NCBI RefSeq assembly: GCF_963678635.1
Contig: NW_026971589.1
Coordinates: 1 to 58,567 of the forward strand
Source: Symsagittifera roscoffensis
Taxonomy: Eukaryota > Xenacoelomorpha > Acoela > Convolutidae
Reading direction: 5' to 3'
Length of the DNA stretch: 58,567 bases
Below, in pieces: positions 25,504 through 33,646 of this stretch (positions within the stretch are counted from its first letter, which is position 1; each line of letters opens with the position of its first letter). The notes under the pieces are model-generated. The model worked only from the letters and a program-made list of their open reading frames with translations, made no database searches and was not told the origin of the DNA. The position numbers were made by a program, and so were the translations under genes.

Positions 25504-26331
25504 TCAAAAATGATTATCCGAAATCTTGCGAAACATGAGGACAACTCGTGTATTTCCTACGGACACAAAAGGAATTTTTTCACCTGTAGTATCCCTTAGT
25601 TCTATTCTTATGCTGTGGAAAAAGTTTTTTAATAATTTTTTAAATGGCAGATTTGTGAAGGATTGATAGTTCATGTACTGTCCTGTAGATATTATGTCTC
25701 CATTTTTTACTTTGGAAATGAAAGGAATACAACGCAGTAATGGAGTTTTTGTATCGCCTACTATATTATATTCTATAATATCACTATAAATCATTAAGGA
25801 ATGTATTCTTATAATGTCGTAAGAATACTGAAGATAATGTGGTCCTTTTCCTTTCATTATAACACCTGTCTGATTTTGTTCTAAATCACAACCAAAAATG
25901 TGACTCAAATCAGCACTTTGAATTATAAACACTGATTGATCCTCAGGTAAATGAATGGCAACTTTTTGTGTAATCTTATCTACTGATACATAAATTCCGT
26001 TATATTCATATTTTTGTGCGCCTATACGTTTTCGAACTTTGTCATTCATGGCTACAACTATATCAACAATACTTGGATACAATCCAGGTTCAACATGCAT
26101 CGGTTGAATTTTTCTTTTTTCCTCAGGACTTTCTCGTCCATCTACGAAAGTAAACTTTCCCTCTGTAACGTTTTGGTACAAAGAAAGGTACGATAGTTCT
26201 GAAATAGCAACCTCCCATTCTCCTTTTAGATGTATTTAATCCGATAGAAAATTTGTAAAGGAACTAAGACTGTTATTCGGATAACAATTAAAAGAAGCAT
26301 TAGAAACTAGCTCAATAGTAAAAGAATCCAT
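25504..26331 (-). pseudogene. mCP: Minor capsid (penton) protein with internal stop
   Basis: Reading starts at ATG 26331 (MDSFTIELVSNASF) and runs in one frame to TGA at 25504, about 275 codons, broken only by an in-frame TAA at 26236-26238 after about 31 residues. Characteristic family blocks are GEWEVAISEL near the N-terminus, IRIHSLMIYSDIIEYNIVGD in the middle and LRDTTGEKIPFVSVG near the C-terminus. This is the single jelly-roll minor capsid protein of Polintons, expected at the vertices of the particle. The gene lies 44 bp after the integrase stop. The start at 26331 is supported by family-like N-terminal residues (YPNNSLSSF). Confidence 0.85.
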
Positions 26332-26374
26332 GACAACTGATCGATAGAAACTCAATTTAAAAAATGACTTACCA

Positions 26375-27316
26375 CTAATCTGAACATTTTCTCAGCTCTT
26401 TTTCATAAAATTTTCCCAGAATTTCTTCTTTTTCGAGATCTTTGATGATGTATGCTGGAGGTTTTTTTGTAGATATTGCCGAAATTTCAAAAATTTCATC
26501 TGTAAACTGTGGCTTGTATCCTTTTCGGAACGGAATATCATTTTTCGAAATTCTAACTCTATCACCAATTTTGAATTTTGGTTTAGTATATTTCTTGAAT
26601 GATTTGTTATACAATATTGATAAAAAATCACTGTTTTTCACATCTCTGGGAGATTTTCCAATTGATCGATTTTTGCGGCAGTTCAATGTAGAAACAAATT
26701 GTTGCAATTTGGGGATAAATTTTTCACCATGATCTTCAATGTAACGACATATTATATGTTTTAAAGATTGAATTGCTCTCTCAGCAAATGCAGCTTTGGT
26801 TTCACTCATTGTTGAGTAAACTTCAATGTCTTTCTCATTGCAAAACTTTTTAAAAGTTCCCCCATATTCTGTTCCTTTATCAACCCAAAGTTTTTCAGGA
26901 GTGTTTTTTCGAGAAATCATTTTTCTAAAATCTTGTAAAGTGTCTTTGGCATACTTTGTTTTCATTGTTTGAACTCTGACAAATCTCGAAAAAATATCTA
27001 CAGCAACTAATAAATACTTGACTCCATTGTTTGGACTAGCTAATTTGTCTACAAACGCCAAGTCCATACACCAGATTTCATTGATATATTTAGAAAACGC
27101 TTGAAGTCTTCGGAAATACCTGATTGGTGGACCAAATTTTGTATACGATGTCTTGGTTTGTAAAAACTTTTCTACTTTATTTTTTGATAAACCACTCCCT
27201 TTACTCAAGTTTTGAATAGAACCGTACGCAGCTCTTCCCCTCGAATACAATCTGTTTAGTCTTACCTTTTCAGATTTTGAAAGGGATCCAAGTTCCTCTA
27301 TCTTTTGCTTTGGCAT
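26375..27316 (-). CDS. INT: Retroviral-type (rve) integrase
   Basis: A 313-residue intact protein from ATG 27316. The N-terminal part (about 1-75) is helical and likely DNA-binding. The catalytic core has D85 (WCMDLAFVD), D146 (LWVDKGTEYGG) and E179 (KAAFAERAIQSLK); I count 32 residues between the second Asp and the Glu. The C-terminal part (about 245-313) is an SH3/chromo-like beta domain (FKIGDRVRIS..KGYKPQFTDEIFEI). It inserts the element with 6-bp staggered cuts, matching the GAGGTT duplications. Its 5' end overlaps the preceding small gene by 47 bp. With the protease it is one of the best preserved genes here. Confidence 0.95.
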   Translation of the reverse strand: MPKQKIEELGSLSKSEKVRLNRLYSRGRAAYGSIQNLSKGSGLSKNKVEKFLQTKTSYTKFGPPIRYFRRLQAFSKYINEIWCMDLAFVDKLASPNNGVKYLLVAVDIFSRFVRVQTMKTKYAKDTLQDFRKMISRKNTPEKLWVDKGTEYGGTFKKFCNEKDIEVYSTMSETKAAFAERAIQSLKHIICRYIEDHGEKFIPKLQQFVSTLNCRKNRSIGKSPRDVKNSDFLSILYNKSFKKYTKPKFKIGDRVRISKNDIPFRKGYKPQFTDEIFEISAISTKKPPAYIIKDLEKEEILGKFYEKELRKCSD

Positions 27317-27680
27317 TCTTGTTAATAACAAGTTTAGGAGGAATATGTGTTGCTTCCAAAATTGTAGAGTAAATATCTGGAAAATCAGTATTTTTTTGCT
27401 TTAGTGCACACACAAAGTCTACAGTAGATTCTTTTGTATCTCGATTATCCAATATAAAATTGTCTGACTAGCTGATTTTAATTCTAGGACAATTCAAAAT
27501 TAAATCAATAATATGCTTATTGTTGCTCGTTTTCAACCTCGCATTTACAGCACTGTAATTAGAATCAAAATTTTTTGGTACAATCTCCTCTTTTTCTTGC
27601 TTTTGTTCCAATTTTTGTTTTCTTGGAAGTGTACTTTGTGATTGATAAACTGAGTACAGAATTAAAACAAACTGTTCCAT
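27270..27680 (-). pseudogene. Conserved small Polinton protein with internal stop
   Basis: One frame from ATG 27680 (MEQFVLILYSVYQ) to 27270, about 136 codons, interrupted by TAG at 27468-27470 (after NCPRIKIS). The first part is polar (KLEQKQEKEE), then comes a compact domain with LDNRDTKESTVDF and a C-terminal motif THIPPKLVINKNAKAK. Proteins with this tail recur next to the ATPase or integrase in other invertebrate Polintons; their function is unknown to me. The 3' end overlaps the integrase start. It follows the ATPase gene by 56 bp. Confidence 0.6.
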
Positions 27681-27736
27681 ACTATGTCAATCGTTTAATG
27701 ACAAAAGGTGTGATGATAGATATCAATTGTAACCCT

Positions 27737-28630
27737 TTAGTTGAACTTAAAATAATTCTTCTTTTGTGTAGAGGAGTTCTTTTTTTTGTTAGTTCTGAAA
27801 TTTCTTTTCGAGATTTTACTACGTCTTCTTTCCGAAGATCTCGAAGCTCTCCTCTTAATAGGTTTACTAAACACTCGCTCAGAAACTGAATGAAATCTTT
27901 TGGGCAATTGAGAATGAATTGTTTTCGAAGCCTTAGGGAAAATTTTTAAAATATTGGGAGAATAGAGACGTATTGTGTACTCATCGTCCAAAAACTTTGT
28001 CTCTATTCCAGCTGGTAAGTAAAATTTTGTTGGAACTGAGCCACTATTAGTGCAATACCTAAGTGAATCAACTGTTTTTGGGGTTAAATCAATAAGTAAA
28101 TGACCATAAGGAATGGATGTTGCATCTTGATACCACTCTTTCAATTGAGATCCTAGACCTAGTTGTTGACTTAATGTATTGATTTGTAAAACATCCCTCG
28201 GCGACTTGAACAAGACTATGTGTGTATTTTGTAACTCTACATCTCGTCCTAATTTGCTTTGATGAAATAAATTGTGTTTGATGTATATTGTATTCAGACC
28301 CCTGTGTCTCCCCGCAGTAGCAATTTTTACAAATTGTTTGGAGTTTGAAATTTCTTCACAAGAATCATCAAATATAAGCAAATACTTAGTTCCATTATTG
28401 GGGAGATTTTCAATCAAGTCAAAATCTACTCCTTGGATAAATTTAAGGTTTTTTCTTTGCATTTAACTATAGAGAGGTTGATAATGTTGATAAAAATAAA
28501 AATTTTTGTCGAATGCTGGTTGAAAAGTACCAATTTTCAACCAATCAAAAATAAGATGCGATTTCCCAGATCCACTTGGTCCAACTAGGGAAATGAAAAT
28601 TCGTTCTTTGGTAGAAATTATTTTATTCAT
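27737..28630 (-). pseudogene. ATP: FtsK/HerA-type genome-packaging ATPase, internal stop
   Basis: A single frame of 298 codons from ATG 28630, broken by TAA at 28463-28465. Walker A is GPSGSGKSHLIFDWL near residue 16; Walker B is YLLIFDDSCEEI after the stop. Then come TAGRHRGLNTIYIKHNLFHQ and LFKSPRDV, typical of the A32-like packaging ATPases of Polintons and related viruses. The C-terminus is strongly basic (KPIKRRASRSSERRR). The stop falls between Walker A and B, so no working ATPase can be made without readthrough. The start codon overlaps the stop of the upstream membrane-protein gene (ATGA). Confidence 0.88.
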
Positions 28631-28890
28631 AGCTTTGGAGAAGGTAGAATATAACCGACTGTACTTGATAAAATAGCTACCCAAACTGTTGTTTCTTCAC
28701 ATGTTGTGGATAACATAACTCGAACGATTGCACATACTAGCATCAAAACTATAACAAAAAATTGGCACAAAAAAACTAAAAGAGATCTATTACATGTACG
28801 TCCAAACAATTTCCATGATTTTCGTTCATGATTTTCTTCATCAAAAACAAAATTTCCTAAATTTACGGGCTTGTCACATTGATCGACCAT
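28627..28890 (-). CDS. Conserved Polinton membrane protein
   Basis: An 87-residue protein from ATG 28890 (MVDQCDKPVNLGNFVFDEE). A polar N-terminus with a basic stretch (ERKSWKLFGRTCNRS) is followed by a long hydrophobic segment (LLVFLCQFFVIVLMLVCAIV) and a second hydrophobic C-terminal part ending GYILPSPKL. This N-terminus and C-terminus recur in Polinton proteins of many invertebrates. Function not known; two membrane spans are likely. A splice-acceptor-like CTTTTTAG lies 7-14 bases before the ATG. Its stop overlaps the ATPase start. Intact. Confidence 0.75.
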   Translation of the reverse strand: MVDQCDKPVNLGNFVFDEENHERKSWKLFGRTCNRSLLVFLCQFFVIVLMLVCAIVRVMLSTTCEETTVWVAILSSTVGYILPSPKL

Positions 28891-28968
28891 CTTAACTCTA
28901 AAAAGAAAAAGTTGACAATGAAATTTAATTAAAGTTTGAAAATGGTAGTACATTAAGAATATTATTAT

Positions 28969-29439
28969 TTACAATTTGTTAAAAAAACATCGAGTCCATG
29001 TTCCGTATGCAAATGCTTTTCTTTCTGCACAGTGAAGAGTTTTTGCATGACGAAATGGGTAGTTGCTACACCTCCAATCATGTTCTTCATCTTTGAACAT
29101 CAAAAACTGAACTTTAGGGCAAGCGTAGTCATCCAAATTAATAATCTTTGTTTCCAAAAATTCTGATAGAATCTTACATTTTTTATAACCTTTTACAAAA
29201 AATTCCGTGTCTGTGGCTTCTAGATTTTTCAATATTTTTTTAAGTTCAGTATATTTTTCGTAACCACTGCTCCAATTGATTCCATGAAGATGCTGTGTAC
29301 ACCAAAAAGATTGGGATGTTGGTTTGAAATTTTTGGGAGGAAGAAAGGAATATCCTTCTGTTTGTCCATCCTTATAAACTCCTAAATCTTTCACTATATT
29401 GCTTTCGATACATTCAATATCCAAAACAACTAGACTCAT
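28969..29439 (-). CDS. Conserved Polinton protein, DEDD-exonuclease-like
   Basis: A 156-residue intact protein (ATG 29439). It begins MSLVVLDIECIE, resembling exonuclease motif I (D7, E9 in a hydrophobic strand), carries YKKCKILSEFL and NLDDYACPKV centrally, and ends with HAKTLHCAERKAFAYGTW, resembling the motif-III helix of DEDDh nucleases, where the last acidic residue would be replaced by Cys. I infer a ribonuclease H-like fold, perhaps a divergent or inactive DnaQ-type domain. This was not tested by structure. The family itself is a frequent companion of Polinton capsid/ATPase genes. It starts 4 bp after the stop of the preceding gene. Confidence 0.7.
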   Translation of the reverse strand: MSLVVLDIECIESNIVKDLGVYKDGQTEGYSFLPPKNFKPTSQSFWCTQHLHGINWSSGYEKYTELKKILKNLEATDTEFFVKGYKKCKILSEFLETKIINLDDYACPKVQFLMFKDEEHDWRCSNYPFRHAKTLHCAERKAFAYGTWTRCFFNKL

Positions 29440-29443
29440 TCGG

Positions 29444-29749
29444 TTAACTGATTTCTCTGGAGCTTTTTGTTAAAAATGATAAACAATCAAACAATGCATA
29501 TACTGATGAGGCAAATATTTTAACATATAAACAGAAAAATAATCCAGTCACGTGACCAAGAAAGCATGAACTGGGGAGACTAGCTGCAACATAACAATAC
29601 CCAGGACCTTTTCTTGTAGTAGATTTCACAGATCCAGCAGAGTCATGTAGAATTGCATGTAGTCTAAAAATTTTGGAGTTTGCAAAAAAGTAATCCATAC
29701 AGGAATTTCCGTATCCAATTAGTCCTCCAAAAGGAAATTTTTGGTCCAT
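29444..29749 (-). CDS. Conserved Polinton protein of unknown function
   Basis: A 101-residue protein counted from the first in-frame ATG (29749, MDQKFPFGGLIGYGNSCMDY). The frame is open further upstream without another ATG. Conserved-looking blocks are FRLHAILHDSAG, GPGYCYV and GHVTGLFF. Clustered His, Asp, Gly and Cys could form a catalytic or metal site, but I cannot assign a family. The tail from about residue 75 may be diverged or frameshifted. It is tightly packed against the next gene (4 bp). Confidence 0.6.
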   Translation of the reverse strand: MDQKFPFGGLIGYGNSCMDYFFANSKIFRLHAILHDSAGSVKSTTRKGPGYCYVAASLPSSCFLGHVTGLFFCLYVKIFASSVYALFDCLSFLTKSSREIS

Positions 29750-29861
29750 TTCTTTTAAATTTATGTCCGGGTCCAAAACAATACAGGTACAAAGAAATAA
29801 ATTTTTTCTTTTTTTATTTGATGAGAAATCTTGCCTAATAATCTCAAAAACTCTGAGAATT

Positions 29862-30290
29862 TCATTCTATTTCTAAACGTTCATTGTCTACAGTGCATTC
29901 GTCAATAATGATACAAGATTTTTTGAAGGTCTCTACATAACCTAGTAATGAAGGAAGCATATCAAGTAATTTATCATATTCTTCTCTTTGTAGTTGTAAA
30001 GATTGATTATTTTTCCATTGATTTCCATTTCTACGATATTCTACAAGATCTATTTTTTTGGTATCAGATCGGTATCCTATGTGAATTTTTCTTCTACCAT
30101 TATGCAGAGTCCACTCAAAGTGAGATATTTGTAAGTCTACGTCCAAATTCTGGAAGTTTGGTAAAATTTGTGATTCTATAATTGTTAGTGAACTTTTTTG
30201 GGACTTTTCTTCTAGAACAATATGAAAAAGTCCCAATTTATTGTGAAGTTTTAAGAGTAAATTTCTTGAAAAACCAATATTCCAACTCAT
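29862..30290 (-). CDS. Putative PC4-like nucleic-acid-binding protein
   Basis: A 142-residue intact protein from ATG 30290 (MSWNIGFSRN). The central part alternates strands: HFEWTLHNGRRKIHIGYRSD, KIDLVEYRR, QSLQLQREEYDKLLDMLP. This strand-strand-strand-helix pattern with basic residues followed by an E/Y-x-K-L helix resembles the PC4/p15 single-stranded-DNA-binding fold. That is my inference from pattern only. Acceptor-like CATTTAG lies about 15 bp before the start. A single-strand-binding role would suit protein-primed replication of this element. Confidence 0.55.
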   Translation of the reverse strand: MSWNIGFSRNLLLKLHNKLGLFHIVLEEKSQKSSLTIIESQILPNFQNLDVDLQISHFEWTLHNGRRKIHIGYRSDTKKIDLVEYRRNGNQWKNNQSLQLQREEYDKLLDMLPSLLGYVETFKKSCIIIDECTVDNERLEIE

Positions 30291-30373
30291 ACTGTTCAAC
30301 GCCAATACTAAATGAAAAATGATTTTGAGGATAAATAGTTAAATTACAAGACAAAAAACATAAATAACACAAA

Positions 30374-30913
30374 TTATTGTACATTACAGTTCTCAACAAA
30401 CATAAAGTCTCCCAAAATTTGGGACAGTTCTTTGAATTCGTTCAAAGTATAGTTGACATAGGCAACTTGTTTCATTGCTTCATTCTCTTTTGCGGTGAAC
30501 AGTCGAATCTGAGTGTAGGGAGGTTTGTAAATATTGTACTTCTTGATCGTGACACAAACTTGTCTTCTATTGTATGTTGCTATGTCATACACTTTGTTGC
30601 AGTTGGCAAGCTCCTGATCCATAGTTGACTCTTTGTCAGAAGTGAGTTCCAATATAGGAACGAGTCCAAGGTTTTCAGCATCGTGAATAACAGTATTGCT
30701 AATTGCTGAGATTGCTTCTCCTTCTTTTTCACCAAGATAGACTTGCTGTCTTTTTTCGAGTTGTCCCAACTCATTTTTCTTGAATAGTTGAAAGCAGGGT
30801 TCAAAATAAATTTTCCCTTTGTAGGATTTTTGGGACCAAGCAAATCTCCCAATTCTTGCTTGATTTTTTGAGAATTCAATGTAATTGGGACTTGTGTCTT
30901 TTCTTGAGTACAT
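30374..30913 (-). CDS. Putative PC4-like protein, first gene of leftward block
   Basis: A 179-residue intact protein from ATG 30913 (MYSRKDTSPNYIEFSK). The N-terminal part is beta-rich and basic (IGRFAWSQKSYKGKIYFEP). The C-terminal part, RRQVCVTIKKYNIYKPPYTQ to YVNYTLNEFKELSQIL, again shows strands followed by a helix in a PC4-like order. No named family recognised. It is divergently arranged with the plus-strand gene at 31128, with about 214 bp between the two starts that must hold both promoters. Confidence 0.6.
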   Translation of the reverse strand: MYSRKDTSPNYIEFSKNQARIGRFAWSQKSYKGKIYFEPCFQLFKKNELGQLEKRQQVYLGEKEGEAISAISNTVIHDAENLGLVPILELTSDKESTMDQELANCNKVYDIATYNRRQVCVTIKKYNIYKPPYTQIRLFTAKENEAMKQVAYVNYTLNEFKELSQILGDFMFVENCNVQ

Positions 30914-31087
30914 TTTTGAAGAACAGACTGATCAGATGCAGAGAAATGAGAGAAATGAATTTGAGATTAAGCGAAATTGAAAGTAAACAATATGAGTCAT
31001 TCACTGAACCATAAAAGGAAATAAAACTATAATTGGAATTTTTGAGGGAAATTTCCAAATATGGAATTGTGTAGGTGTTAGTGTTCC

Positions 31088-31096
31088 TATATAAAT
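31088..31096 (+). promoter_or_regulatory. TATA box of plus-strand gene 31128-31727
   Basis: TATATAAAT, 32-40 bases before the ATG at 31128. That spacing would place transcription start only about 10 bases before the start codon, implying a very short leader. Best core-promoter match in the element. Confidence 0.55.
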
Positions 31097-31127
31097 CCAC
31101 ATATTTCAGCAAAAATCATTGTTCCAG

Positions 31128-31727
31128 ATGGCTGCAGCTATGTGTCAAGCTCTTCCCAGCTTTTATTCAGAGTATTGTCAAAAATCGCTATTTATTTCCG
31201 TTTCCAGCGATTTTTACGAAAAATATATAGTAACCAATAATTTTTGTGTCTCTACCCACAATTCTTACTGTTCTTTGGAAAATTGTAAGTTCCACATACT
31301 TCTGATTGGTTCATCTTTCGATCAAATTTTACAACGATTGGGTAATTTTCATTTCACATACCAAATTATCGATTGTCTTTACACTCTGTACAAATACAGA
31401 TTTTATTCGAATGTTATTTCATCAACTGGCGAAGTTTTCAATCAACTTGATCGCGCTGTTCATCATAGTTTGAAATGGAAAGGAGCAGAAAAAATGCCAA
31501 GCGTTGCAAAGAAAAGACTGTTACGCAAAAAATTCAAACGTCACTATTTATGTTCTAACCAGAAACTAGCTTCCACACAAACTATTGGTTCAGCTTTTCT
31601 AGAAAGAGTTCGTAAAGTACAAAACTCAAAATATGAACATAATTTGTTAAAAATAATTGACTGTTTTATTGATGGTTATGGATTTGTAAATAGTGATCAT
31701 GTCAATTTTTCAATAAAAAACTTCTGA
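31128..31727 (+). CDS. Orphan 199-residue basic protein
   Basis: Intact frame from ATG 31128 (MAAAMCQALPSFYSEYC) to TGA at 31725. The N-terminal two thirds are rich in aromatic, Cys and Ser residues. A strongly basic block (KWKGAEKMPSVAKKRLLRKK, then FKRHYL) lies at about 122-150, and a helical C-terminus follows. No family recognised. It is the only plus-strand gene outside the polymerase arm and diverges from the leftward block, with a TATA box in front. Basic block and position suggest DNA binding or a regulator, but that is a guess. Confidence 0.6.
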   Translation: MAAAMCQALPSFYSEYCQKSLFISVSSDFYEKYIVTNNFCVSTHNSYCSLENCKFHILLIGSSFDQILQRLGNFHFTYQIIDCLYTLYKYRFYSNVISSTGEVFNQLDRAVHHSLKWKGAEKMPSVAKKRLLRKKFKRHYLCSNQKLASTQTIGSAFLERVRKVQNSKYEHNLLKIIDCFIDGYGFVNSDHVNFSIKNF

Positions 31728-31877
31728 TATTCCATCTATTTTCTCTCATATGTTTACAAAATTACCATTAATTACCGAAAAAAAAAATCACCGTTGTCAA
31801 AAACCTTTGCACAAAAAATTTTCAAACATGTAAGAAAGATGTAATATTTGTTTTGATTTTGGAAAAGTTGCAAAAAA
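31728..31877. terminator. AT-rich 3' flank of the orphan gene
   Basis: A-rich sequence between the plus-strand stop and the satellite. No clear AATAAA; CAATAAAAAAC overlaps the end of the coding region (31709-31719) and could act as a polyadenylation signal. Weak. Confidence 0.2.
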
Positions 31878-32290
31878 AATTTCAATTTTTTTAACAAGTT
31901 TTAAAAAATGTTTCAATTTTTTTGACATAATGCGAAAATTGTTTCACTTTTTTCGACAAAATGCGAAAAGTGTTTTACGTTTTTCGATAAAATGCGAAAA
32001 GTGATTCAATTTTTTCGACAAAATGCGAAAAGCGTTTTACTTTTTTCGATAAAATGCGAAAAGTGTTTCAATTTTTTCAACAAAATGCGAAAAGTGTTTT
32101 ACTTTTTTCGATAAAATGCGAAAAGTGTTTCAATTTTTCCAACAAAATGCGAAAAGTGATTTACTTTTTTCGATAAAATGCAAAAAGTGTTTCAATTTTT
32201 TCGACAAAATGCGAAAAGTGTTTTACTTTTTTTCTACAAAATGCGAAAAGTGTTCCAATTTTTTCTACAAAAGGCTAAAAGTGTGTACAA
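31878..32290. repeat. 30-bp satellite with 60-bp dimer structure
   Basis: About 13 tandem copies of a 30-bp unit with core AAAATGCGAAAAGTG preceded by TTTTTTCGA. Units alternate between two versions, one with CGACAAAATGCG after TTTCAA and one with CGATAAAATGCG after TTTTAC, giving a 60-bp higher-order period. The first and last copies are diverged. It lies between converging genes (31727 plus, 32537 minus). The short frames through it are products of the repeat. Confidence 0.85.
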
Positions 32291-32536
32291 GATGCAATAT
32301 CGATTAGCTATCTTTTTACTTGTGTACAGTTTTTCTTGTGTTTTTCCGAATTTTTGTGCAAAAATTAATCAATTTTTTTAACATGTGTGCGAGTTCGGAG
32401 CACTTAACTAAGTTCTAATTGTTTTTCAATGGTTTACCTTGAACCTCTCATCTATTCTCATAATTAAAATGAAATTGAAGAAATTAACTACAGAAAACGA
32501 AGTCAAAACCAAACAACCTTTTTTTTACTAAAACAT
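32291..32536. other. Non-coding spacer after satellite
   Basis: AT-rich; no gene or clear signal beyond A/T runs. Probably the 3' untranslated region of the minus-strand gene that ends at 32537. Confidence 0.3.
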
Positions 32537-32776
32537 TTAATCAAAGAGCTGTCGAGCAGCAGAAGAGTTCTGGAGGTTCTCTATAGAACGCAGAGCTGGA
32601 CGAGGTTCCATTGCTGGTGGTTGTTGTGAAACTGGAGGTGTCATTGTTTCTGAGAATCCCTCATCTTCATCTATTGTGATGGGGTTTTCGACTGATCCTT
32701 CCTCCTCCCAAGGAAAGATGAAGTCGTCGACTGGTTGAGCCACAAATCTTGAGTCCGGAATCTCGGGATAGTTCAT
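32537..32776 (-). CDS. Small acidic, disordered protein
   Basis: 79 residues from ATG 32776 (MNYPEIPDSRFVAQP). Acidic centre (FPWEEEGSVENPITIDEDEG) then a Pro/Gln/Ser-rich tail. It looks intrinsically disordered and could be an acidic tail or chaperone-like segment. The frame is open upstream into the neighbouring gene, and a small local duplication (TCTGATCATT twice near 32785-32805) has shifted frame between them, so this may originally have been the C-terminal part of the 32791-33108 protein. Confidence 0.45.
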   Translation of the reverse strand: MNYPEIPDSRFVAQPVDDFIFPWEEEGSVENPITIDEDEGFSETMTPPVSQQPPAMEPRPALRSIENLQNSSAARQLFD

Positions 32777-32790
32777 GAGATTCCGGATGA

Positions 32791-33108
32791 TCAGAAATGA
32801 TCAGAAACTTCCCCCATCATTTGCATTGTTCCAAGTTGGTTCTCTGTGATGGGAACTTGCATCATATGATCAGAAACTTCCCCCATCATTTGCATTGTTC
32901 CAAGTTGGTTCTCTGTGATGGGAACTTGCATCATATGATGTTCGTTGAAATCCCTTCGCATCACTTCCACCATGTGCCAGACTTGGATTGGGATATCCAT
33001 TCCTGCCAGAAAAACTCCAGAGACTGTTTCTCGCAGTTGAATTTGTACTAGATCAGGCAAAAATTCTACAGAGTACATGAGGTTGCTGTTTTGCACTGAG
33101 AAGATCAT
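32791..33108 (-). CDS. PC4-like protein with duplicated 23-residue segment
   Basis: 105 residues from ATG 33108 (MIFSVQNSNLMYSVEF). LVQIQLRETVSGVF then MDIPIQVWHMVEVM fits the PC4/p15 pattern (basic IQLRE strand, turn, then a W/M helix), suggesting single-stranded DNA binding. The C-terminal part contains an exact tandem duplication of 23 residues (HMMQVPITENQLGTMQMMGE and three more) from a 69-bp DNA repeat, followed at once by a stop caused by a small frame-shifting duplication. The normal protein probably continued into the acidic frame at 32776. Family assignment is by pattern. Confidence 0.55.
   Translation of the reverse strand: MIFSVQNSNLMYSVEFLPDLVQIQLRETVSGVFLAGMDIPIQVWHMVEVMRRDFNEHHMMQVPITENQLGTMQMMGEVSDHMMQVPITENQLGTMQMMGEVSDHF
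32798..32935. repeat. 69-bp exact tandem duplication inside a gene
   Basis: Units 32798-32866 and 32867-32935, each starting TGATCAGAAACTTCCCCC and ending GCATCATA. The length is a multiple of three, so the frame is kept. No difference between copies, hence very recent. Confidence 0.9.
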
Positions 33109-33483
33109 TTTGAGCAATAAATTGAGTACAAGAGTAAAAATAAGAAAGAGTTGAGAGCGGGGTAGTTGACGGAAGATAAGTTGAAAATAAGATATTTAGA
33201 GTTGAGAGAGCAGGTAGTTGACGGTAGTTAAGTTGAAAATAAAATGATTTTTAGTTAGGAGTTAGGGGTACCTTCAACTCGAATGTGTGGATTTAACCAA
33301 TCAGAATTGATTTTCCTTATTTGGATTGTAGTCGTGTTCAATCAGATTTCAGCATCCTTTTATGGGATTCTTGGATAAAAGTCGTATCCAATCGGAAACA
33401 AAGCTCCATTTTGGATTTTGTCGTTTTCAATCACAAAAACGTTAATTTTTGTTCTAGTTGTCGTATCCAATCAGAAGAGGCTT
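33109..33483. promoter_or_regulatory. Regulatory spacer with repeated CAATC motifs
   Basis: A roughly 55-bp segment is tandemly repeated at 33150-33240 (GTAGTTGACGG..AAGTTGAAAATAA twice). Further right, a motif GTCGTATCCAATC or close variant occurs near 33333, 33380, 33420 and 33458, plus ACCAATCAGA at 33297. CCAAT-type boxes upstream of the minus-strand gene starting at 33108 suggest its promoter. Confidence 0.45.
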
Positions 33484-33642
33484 TTAAGGACTTAAATCTT
33501 CCAAATAAGTAAAAATATACACAAAAGCAATTGCAAAAATAAATGACCAAAAGTTGTTTGCAGTAAAAATAAGAAATATTGCTGATATAAGTAACAAAAG
33601 AAAGAAAATTAATAAAAGTAACATCTCTGCAACTTTTTTCAT
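33484..33642 (-). CDS. Very small two-span membrane protein
   Basis: 52 residues from ATG 33642 (MKKVAEM). Two hydrophobic segments, LLLLIFFLLLLISAIFLIF and FWSFIFAIAFVYIF, separated by TANN, then an acidic end (LEDLSP). It starts 4 bp after the stop of the upstream gene, the same tight packing as elsewhere in the element. No family recognised. Confidence 0.45.
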   Translation of the reverse strand: MKKVAEMLLLLIFFLLLLISAIFLIFTANNFWSFIFAIAFVYIFTYLEDLSP

Positions 33643-33646
33643 CAAG

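Noticed and set aside
30876-31112. 78-codon minus-strand frame upstream of the 30374-30913 gene
   Set aside because: It overlaps the promoter gap and the neighbouring start in another frame; low-complexity, with no motif.
32116-32381. Overlapping plus-strand open frames of 63-67 codons
   Set aside because: They are translations of the 30-bp satellite (repeated FQFF..NAKSV) and have no start context or homology.
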